Assembly (NCBI GenBank): GCA_039621445.1 | Contig: CP154955.1 | Location: 56,824,619 to 56,888,618, forward strand | Source of the DNA: Euglena gracilis | Lineage: Eukaryota; Euglenida; Euglenophyceae; Euglenales | Reading direction: 5' to 3' | Length of the DNA: 64,000 nucleotides | Shown here: positions 33,801 through 42,800 of the stretch, one piece after another | Layout: each line of letters opens with the position of its first letter | How positions within the stretch are numbered: position 1 is the first letter of the stretch | Notes under the pieces: model-generated | Told to the model about the DNA's origin: nothing | The model's database searches: none | Seen by the model: only the letters and a program-made list of their open reading frames with translations | Program-made: the position numbers and the translations under genes

Positions 33801-36800
33801 GAATAGGTGGTTCCCAGGAGGAGATGGGGGGATGGTGACGCCAATCCCAACACACAGACCCAAACACTCACACACTCACTCACTCACTCGCTCACTCACT
33901 CACTCACTCACTCACTCACTCACTCACACACTCACTCACTCACTCACTCACTCACTCACTCACTCACTCACTCACTCACTCGCCCGCTCGCTCGCTCACT
34001 CACTCACTCACTCGCTCACTCACTCACTCACTCACTCACTCGCTCACTCACTCACTCACTCACTCACTTACTCACTCACTCACTCAAGGACACAGACGCA
34101 CCGCCTCCCTTTCGTATTCTCCTTGGCCAAAAGGTTTCATGCACCAAGCCTTCTTCCTTTTCATGATGACATATATGAACACATATGTACTGATTTTGTG
34201 TTCAAATCAACAAACGTACACACCATGCCCCCTCCTCGAGCTGTTCCCTTCCCTGGGACCAGAACATACCTTAACCAGATGCCTTGGGCAGTCCAGCCTT
34301 TTTTCAGCCAGCAGCCCCAACCGGGCTGCTGGACCCCCCCCAAGGGACAAGTGGGACCTTCCCCACCCTAGGTCATTGATCCGGGTCCAGGCACCTTTTG
34401 TCAAGCCCAAAAATTTCCCCATTTTAGGCCATTTTCGGTCATTTTAGGCCATTTTAGGCCATTTTAAGGTATAGGTGGGGGTCGCTGAGCTCTTATCCCT
34501 CCAGAGCAAGAGCGAAGCCTACCACCGAGGAAAATGGGGCGTCGGACCCGCCCCCCCCCCGCCCTTGAGTAGACCGTGAAAACCGCGGATTATCACCATG
34601 ACCCCGGACCGGTTCCCAAACCCCTCCCCCAGTTGCGAGCGACTGGATTTCTAGTTTACGAATCACCTCCATTTGACCCCCGACTTCCTGCCAGGCCCGA
34701 GTTATTCACCCGCGAAGGGGTCCAAACTGGGTAGGATTGGCCCCGAAAAATCGCGAAAAGTGATAAAAATAGCACTTTTCAAAAATTTTCGGCACCCCCG
34801 GCGCCGAAAAGTATATCCCACTCCCCTCTGGGGGGATCCCCCCGGAGGAGGGGGCTCGGAAGGACCCACCCACCCTACCCCTCCTCCCCCCGGGGCCACA
34901 ACTAAAAAAACACCTGGTATGTATGTATGTATGTATGTATGTATGTATGTATGTATGTATGTATGTATGTATGTATGTATGTATGTATGTATGTATGTAT
35001 GTATGTATGTATGTATGTATGTATGTATGTATGTATGTATGTATGTATGTATGTATGTACGTATGTATGTATGTATGTATGTTTGGATGGATGGAGGGAT
35101 GGATGGATGGAGGGATGGATGGATGGATGGATGGAGGGATGGATGGATGGATGGATGGATGGAGGGAGGGAGGGAGGGAGGGAGGGATGGATGGATATTT
35201 CCTTGGTGGCTAGCAACGACATTCTTTGAAGCTGGTTTCAAAAAGAAAACCGTGGAGAAATGCTGGACGTTTGTTCGTTCTTCTCCAAAAAAACACGTGA
35301 CCCACTTTACCTGGCGGCCTCTTCCCTCCCCACATCACCACAATGCAATTGGGGCCGCCATCGGCAGGACACCGCCATCGAAGCCGGCAGGATGGCCTGC
35401 CCCAGGATGACGATGAACGGGCCGCCCAGCTGGCTGGCGCTGATGGCGATTGGGCAGGCAGCCGTGCTGCATCGCATCCCCCGGAGGGCCCACTCGGATT
35501 TCCACCAGCCAAGTTTGGACCAGCTACAGTTGAGCCCCCCCCCCACGATCCATCAGGAGCCATCGTTTCGGGCAAATAAATTTTTTTCGATTTTTTCAAC
35601 TTTTTTTGACCTGTTTTTGACCCAAATTCCATGGGTTTCGGGCCAGGAACAGGGCGCTGCGGGGTTGAAAAACGCACATTTTCAGCTCGAAAAAGGTTTT
35701 CCGGGTCTGGGAGGCCAAAAAACATCGTTTCAAATCAAAAAAAAAATCGAATTTTTTCGATTTTTTTCAAAACGAACCCTTAAGCAGAAAAAGCCTGGTT
35801 TGGGTTGGCGGCTCGTTGGCCCCCTGTGCCTGTTTAAGTCAACGTTCCCCCCCTTCAAGTGTACAGGCCATACAATTTTTAACCCACCCCAGAGGGGGTC
35901 ACTGCTCTCCCCTCCCTCCCCTCTGCCCGTGTCCAATGAACACTTGCTGTTCAGGTGACAGAAGTTATGGTCTGAACAGCGAACAGAAATGTTCGTTGGA
36001 TATGGGGCAGCTCAACTTCCGTCACCCAAATACCAAAGTGTTCGTTGGACACGGGGGGGGGGGGGGTTGGGCAGGTTGGGCAGGTTGGGCAGTTTGGGGG
36101 TTGGGGTTGGCCAGGGGGAGCATCACAAGAGCACTGGTGTAAGGGGTCCCTGGCCACTCACCACACAAACTGGGCCAGAAGCGCCGGCCATAAACAGACA
36201 AGAAGCCTTGGTGTAACTAAGGGCAGCTATTTGGGGCCTGTACTACACAATCGCTTCGTCACTGGCTACCCCCCCCCCCCCGGGGGTGACTGACTGGTTT
36301 TTCTCAGAGTGAGTAACTGTTTTTTTGGCCCGGACCCGTTCATTGCATGGGGCGGGTGCCAGCCGCCCTTCTAACTACAACAAAAAGAATGGCCACCCAA
36401 AAGTGGCTGGCTCCCAACACACCCCATTCTGGGCGTCTTTAGGACACTTTTTCTGTTGTTTTTGGGCCAAAAAAGAACCTGTTCTCAAAATGTCGAACAT
36501 GGCTTGGATGGGGAGGCAGTGGCTGCACAAGGGGCTTGTGGGTGGGAAAGGTGGGGAAGGCCAGGGAAAGATGGGCAGTGAGCTTGGGGGGGGGGTGGCA
36601 CAGACGCCTTTGTGTGCGAAAAGCACCCCTGACCAAGTGTAGAGAGACATGGTTCCAGATACATTTCTTTGCATTCTAAATGAATTTGATACCGATGCTC
36701 AGAGTCCAGAATGGAAGTCAGTTTCTGTCCAAATGAAATGCCCGAGACCTCCCAAACGCACAACCCTCTCCACGTGGACCGGAGTGAACCGCCACCACTT

Positions 36801-39800
36801 AGACATTGGAAGTGCGCTGCAAAGGAAACTTCCCTGACTCCCACCTCATACAGCCAATGCTGTGTAAGACGCTGCCGACGGTGTCGCAGGCTCCCAGAAG
36901 GATGAGTTTTGCCTTGGGGATTCCCAAACAGTGGTCAGACCATACCCCATCCTTCGTCACACGTCCTGCAGAGGAAAGTGGGACCAAAGGAGGGGGCAGA
37001 ATTGGCAAAAAAAAGCCATTAAAAAATATAAATGAACGAGGACAGTAGGAGAAGTTTAACCTTAGCCCCCCGGTGAAAAATTATGCTTGCAGTCATCTTT
37101 GCATTCTCCTTGTTCCAAGGACACAGAAATAATATCCTTCAAAATGCATTCAATAAATAAATCATGCATCTCATCTGAACTGCACAGTGAAAAACTAAGA
37201 ATCAAGAAGAAACTTGCAAAATGAGGGTGGCTTTATCCTGGAGACACAGGCGACCTCGCATAAAACAAGCACCAACAAAGCCCAAACCGTGCTGCACCAC
37301 AGCAATGAGATGAAAATGAAAACTGTTAGGCTGCATGAGGGTCACGGACGCTCTTTCTCTTGTATGCACCAAGAAAAAAAACAACGGCTCGCTCACAAAT
37401 AAGAGCGCAGTCCCTTGGGTTCCCCATTTCCGTGAACCAGGTTTTCATTAGCGCTGAGCTCTTTGAAGGGGAAAAAAACGCATGAATAAATGCCCCTGGG
37501 TCCCCATCCCTGGCCCGCCCACCCCCCCCCCCCCCCCCCCGGGCTTGCCCTCTCCTCCGGCCCCCGCCCCCCCCCCCCCGCCCAGCCTCCTGACCCTCCG
37601 GCTCTCGCCCCACGGCCCGTCCCACCTCCTAAAAAGGACACACCTCCTTAAAAAGGTGGCACCTGTGCATATATTGGGGGGGGGGGCTACGACATGGTAA
37701 TTCCAGCACAGCATGTGGAATATCACCCACATTTACAACAATACGCACACCCAGCATGTATGCCGCAGCCAGGAGCAACCCATACACCACCACGTACACA
37801 AGAGCCATTAGATTGGCCACAAAATAGGCAAATGGCTTCATCCAAGCAGGGCCTGCCTGGGTAACTGTGTAAAAAAATTTTGCATTTTGTTTTGTCCTTC
37901 CTAATATCTTGAGCTTCTACATTTGGAGATGGGCAATAGAACCAATCCCAGATAAATGACTCACTTAAAATCCAATCCAGGTGGGTCAACATGAATCAGG
38001 AAGTTTTGGCCCTCCAACCAGGGCGTTTGTTGTTGACCCCCTGGGCTGGCTCTTAGGCGGCCTAACTCGCACTTAGCTTTGAAAGTGACTGTAAGTTTGC
38101 GCCAACGCGCAAATCTAAAAAATTTCTGTTTTCGAACACCGAGGCCTGAGACTCAGGCCTGTCTGAAAATAGTGTCTCCCTGCACCCCAGGGCCTGGGGA
38201 CGAAAGCAACGACTTGGTCCACAGTCTACGGGCACAGCGCTCCCAGGTCCCAGTGTGCATGAACACAAAGCGGCGGGTGATGAAACGAGGGGACTCCATT
38301 GCGCATTTGCACATTGGCGCAAACATTTTTTTCATTGCAAAAAAGCAAACGTTTTGCGCTTTGGCGCAAATTTTTTACTTTTTGTAATTCAACATGTGGG
38401 TGACCATTGCCGCACTTGCACAATGATAACAACATATGTGTCAACATGTGTTTCCATTGCGCCAAAGCGCAACGGGCAGGCTTATGAAGAATGGAAATTT
38501 TAGAGTTATATTGCGCCAAAGCGTAATACAAATACAGTTTTTATAACTTTATATTGGTGTGGGTGTTGCGCCAAAGCGCAATATAACTGCTTGAAACATA
38601 TCTCACAATGGAGGAAGAGAACGGCCTTGGTAGAGTATGAACACCAGAGGGGATAGAGCACAAAAATGTAGGACAGGGAGACGGAAACCTACTCTCGGTC
38701 ACGTTGCGTCAGAATTGGTCAACATTGCGCGTTGGCGCAACACCCACGTTTTAAAAATTGAAATTGAAATTTCTAATTTGAAATCTAAATTTTTACATTT
38801 AATCTATTGCGCTTTGGTAACTCTTAAATTTCATTTTGCATAAGCCTGCCCATTGCGCTTTGGCGCAATGGGCACCAATTTATAATTTCTTATTTTCATC
38901 ATTGTGGGTGGAGAGAGCAGTCCTGGAAGCATCTCATTACCAGAGCGAACAGAGCTAAGGTGGAGGGAAACCTTGCCTGGGACAGGAAGCCAACCCCATG
39001 GTGTGTGAAAGCAACCGCCAACTTCTTCACATCCAGACGTCTCTTGTCCTAGGCGTTGTGAGCCCAACTGCCAGTGCCGGAGGTTCCTCCCACTTGCTTC
39101 GTAGTTAAGCATGCCTGAGGGGCCCTTCTTTTTGGCCGACATTTGAAAGTCGGAAAATTTCTGTTTGGACAGGTACCAGCCAGGCATCGAAAGGGTGCTT
39201 TAAAGAAGCTCGTCACCCCCCTTTTCTCGCCCAGGATTTGAATTATTTTCAGCTGGGGGGTCAGACAGTAGCCTTTTCCAGCCACTAAGGTGGCCAAACT
39301 CGACTTAAGGTTTTGATTTTTTAGCTTGCGCTTTGGCGCAAATTTCCAAACTTTTTGAGACCCAGTGGTGAAACCCACCCTTTTGACCCTCTGGTTCCGC
39401 GGAGACCGTCCACGGTGGCGTGTATCATTTGGCAATGTTGGGACCCAGGGAACAGGCCCAATTTTGGTGTTTTTCAGCCTGTGCACCATTTTAAAAAGAG
39501 GGTCAAAACCCTGGGTTTGAACACCAGGACACGTGATTTTTACCAAAAAGGGCCAACCCCGTGTTGCGAGTCCCTCGTTTTTGAAGCCTTGACTGTGTTC
39601 CCGGATGGTGCTACACAGGATGGGTGTAATTTGGCCCTTTTTTGTTGCTTTTTTTGGGCTCTGCGATGTGTCCGTTAAGGGTTGCCTGCTGAGGCATTCA
39701 GAGGGTGGACTCTACATATACGTTGTGAAAAGTTGGAAAAAAATGGCATGTCACAGAGTTGTGATCCTTGGGTGCTTGAAATGCGAGGAGCGGTACAGCG

Positions 39801-42800
39801 GGAAACACCCAGGTGGTGGGGGGGTTGGGGGGATTGAGGAGATTGAGGGCAAGCCCAGGGACCTGTCCCAACGTCTGGTGAGCTACGCCAGGCCCCACAC
39901 TTCCGGGCACAGAATAGAATGTTTATGGACATTGCGCTTAAGCGCAATAGTTTTACCTTGCGCTTAAGCGCAATGTATTTACATTGCGCTTAAGCGCAAT
40001 GAATAATAGAAGCCCCCTGACAGGCTTCTTTTTAAGACCCCCGAGGGGGGGGAGGGGGGGGTCCCCCTCCCCACCCACCCAGGGTGGCGCGGGACCCCCC
40101 CCCGGGGGGGGGGGCGGGGACCCCCCCAAAATCGAGCCCGTTAAAGGCAATTTCCAAAAAATTTCGGCGCGCTTCGCGCCGAAAAGGTATACCCAGCGCC
40201 TCCGGCGCGGGACCCCCCCCCCCGGGGGGGGGGGGCCCGGGCCCGAGCACCCCCCCCCACCCCCCCCCCCCCCCCCCGGGGGGGGGGGTCTGCTGACTTA
40301 AAAAGAAGCCTGCCCCCTGAGCTCATGGGAGTCCCTCTGTCGGGGGCCCCTCAGCACAATGGACATGCCTACATAATGCACTGCTTGTTCATTCAGATTA
40401 CATGTCAGCCGCCTGTTTTACATGTCAGCCACTTCGCATTTTATGTATGATGTTTTGCGCTTCGGCGCAATGTATTCACCTCAACAGGCCCGCACACTGG
40501 CCGTTCAGAGAGGGGCCCCCAACACACCGTAACACATCAGAGAGGGACTCCCATAAGCTCAGGGGGCTTCTGTTATGCATTGTGCTTAAGCGAAATGTAA
40601 ATACATTGCGCTTAAGCACAAGATAAAACTATTGCGTTTAAGCGCAATGTCCTTTCAAATGGCAGATGTATTTTGAATGCATTCGTGCTGTGTGAGAAGG
40701 TGGGCGATAGAGGAGAATGATGAAGGGGGTTTGAGCGCTGCTCGGTTGGTGCTTTTGAACGATTCAGTTGCTGGGGAGGAAGTGGCTGTTACAATAAGAC
40801 GCATCGTGGGCGGTAGGCTGTGGAGCCTCAGTGACCTTGCACTCAGTGCACAAAGTGGGGTTTTTTGGGATGTTTTTTTGGGACAGAAAGACCTTTTGAC
40901 AATGCCCTCCATCTGCCCGATGGCATGTGGCTGTCTGGTGGGTTGCAAATTACCGAAAAAAGTTATGTCAGCATGTCTTCCCTTCTCCGCCGTTGTTGTC
41001 AATTCCATTCGCTCATCCTCAAAGTGTGAAGAATGCAAAGGAGAAGGCTGTCAGGGACAAGGGTCCCAAGTTTCATGCTCACTGTCCGCGACCTGCTACT
41101 TACCACAGCTGATTCATTTGACAGGATGCTGAACCAAGAAACGAAAAATATCTTCAATTTTCACAATGTTCAACGATGTATTGAAACATAAATATTTTAA
41201 ATTTTCCCAATGCTTTGAAAGATGCCCAATGCCTCATGCATCCCCCCAGGTGCAAATGGAGGAGTTTGGGCAACCAACTGTTTCTGTATCACAATGCCAA
41301 AATGTTTCCACACCCCAAACACCAGCTTTGAGCTTGTTGGTTGGAAAATTTTGCTTGGCAGGACCCCTGGGGTCCCCCACCATTACAGGAAATGACCCAC
41401 TGAATTGATAGCCATGTTCCCGGTCATCAGGTCAGCTTTACATATTTTGTCTTTGTGCTTCTGCAACCCCAAACTTAGTCGGAATGCAGCCTCCTGGCGG
41501 GGGGGACCCCGCACCCCCCCCCGCCAAAAATAGCAAAATCAATTTGTGTGTGCAAGACAAGGATGGCTGCTGATGAATTTCGGTAATGGTTTTTGGCTGC
41601 AAAAAGAAGTTATAACCCAAAATATTTTGAAAATTGACCCCTGAATGGAGGTTTTTGAAAGCATTTGGGTAGGTTTCAGGTCATTTTCCTTCATATTTGA
41701 ATAAATTTGGGGGGCGGGCTTAAAAACAAGTTTAGAAGGGGGGTGGCCTTATTGTTGGTGGTCAGGCCAACTAGTCGGCCCAACCACCAATGGCCGCGAG
41801 CGACTAAAATTTTTTTGAGCGACCATGGTCGCTAGCGAGTAGTCGCTAGCGATCACAAAAAGTCCATCACCAATTTCTCGCTTGGGGCCCCGAAAATCAG
41901 CAAAAGGCCAGGGCAAATTTAGGTTCAAAAATTTTTTGCACAATCGGCAGGTTTTTTTGCCATTTTTGCAGTTTTCAGTTGCAGTTAAGTTCCAGTTTGC
42001 AGTTGCACCTGTTTTTTTCTGCACCCGTTTCGACCCCAGGTCGAGTCCAGTTCCAGCCCGGGACCCTGAGTTCACCAAGGCTGTTTGGTTGCACGTCGAC
42101 TGACAGTTGGGAGGCAAGGGATACACAGAATCTGCATTGTGATGTGTGGTATAACAGGGTTAAGGGAATTACTTTCAAAAAATGGATGAGGACAAGAACC
42201 AAAATGCCAAAAAATGCCACATTTTTTGGACAAAAATCGAACACTAACCAAAATATCCACCTAAATTGCCAAGTTCACTGTCCCAAAATGCCAACAAAAA
42301 CTTTCGTCACCAAAGAGCCCAAAATGCCAAACTTTGTTCACCAAAGTTCACCAAATGCCAAATTGATTTCCCCAGGATCTCAAAAATGCCAAATTTTGGT
42401 CCAAAATGCTCCAAAGTACCAAAAATGCCACATTTTAGTTTCCAAAATGCCAAAAATGCCAAATTTTTCTACAAACTGCCAAAAAAATTTGTGTTTCCCA
42501 AATTGTGTTTCCCAGAGTTACCAAAGTGCCAAAAAGGCAAAAGGGCAAAAGGGCAGCGCACTGGTGCGAACGGTAAAACCCTGGCCGGAGAACATTCAGA
42601 AAAGCCATGGAAAAGAATAAGAGAGCCTAGTGGGTCCATACAGCCCGGCTTGGGCGTGAGTCCAGGGCCCCTGAGACCGGTTTCAAAAACTGGGTCCTAA
42701 ACCCCAGCTGGGGTTTAAGACCCACTTTACGATATAGAGCCCTTTTCTTGCATTTTCCCACGATTACCCACGTTTTGATGGTCTTGGAGGTGTTGCATAA

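Noticed and set aside
33349-34371. 340-codon open frame, the second longest in the window
   Set aside because: Made of a hAT-type MITE, the (CTCA)n array and flanks; no coding bias outside the repeat.
37490-37640. Gly-rich and Pro-rich frames over the C-run at 37510-37580
   Set aside because: Homopolymer translations immediately beside exon 2 of the CRT-like gene.
42180-42530. Protein-coding frame with many Ala-Lys/Pro-Lys-Cys units
   Set aside because: The frame follows CCAAAATGCCAAA tandem variants and has no codon bias.
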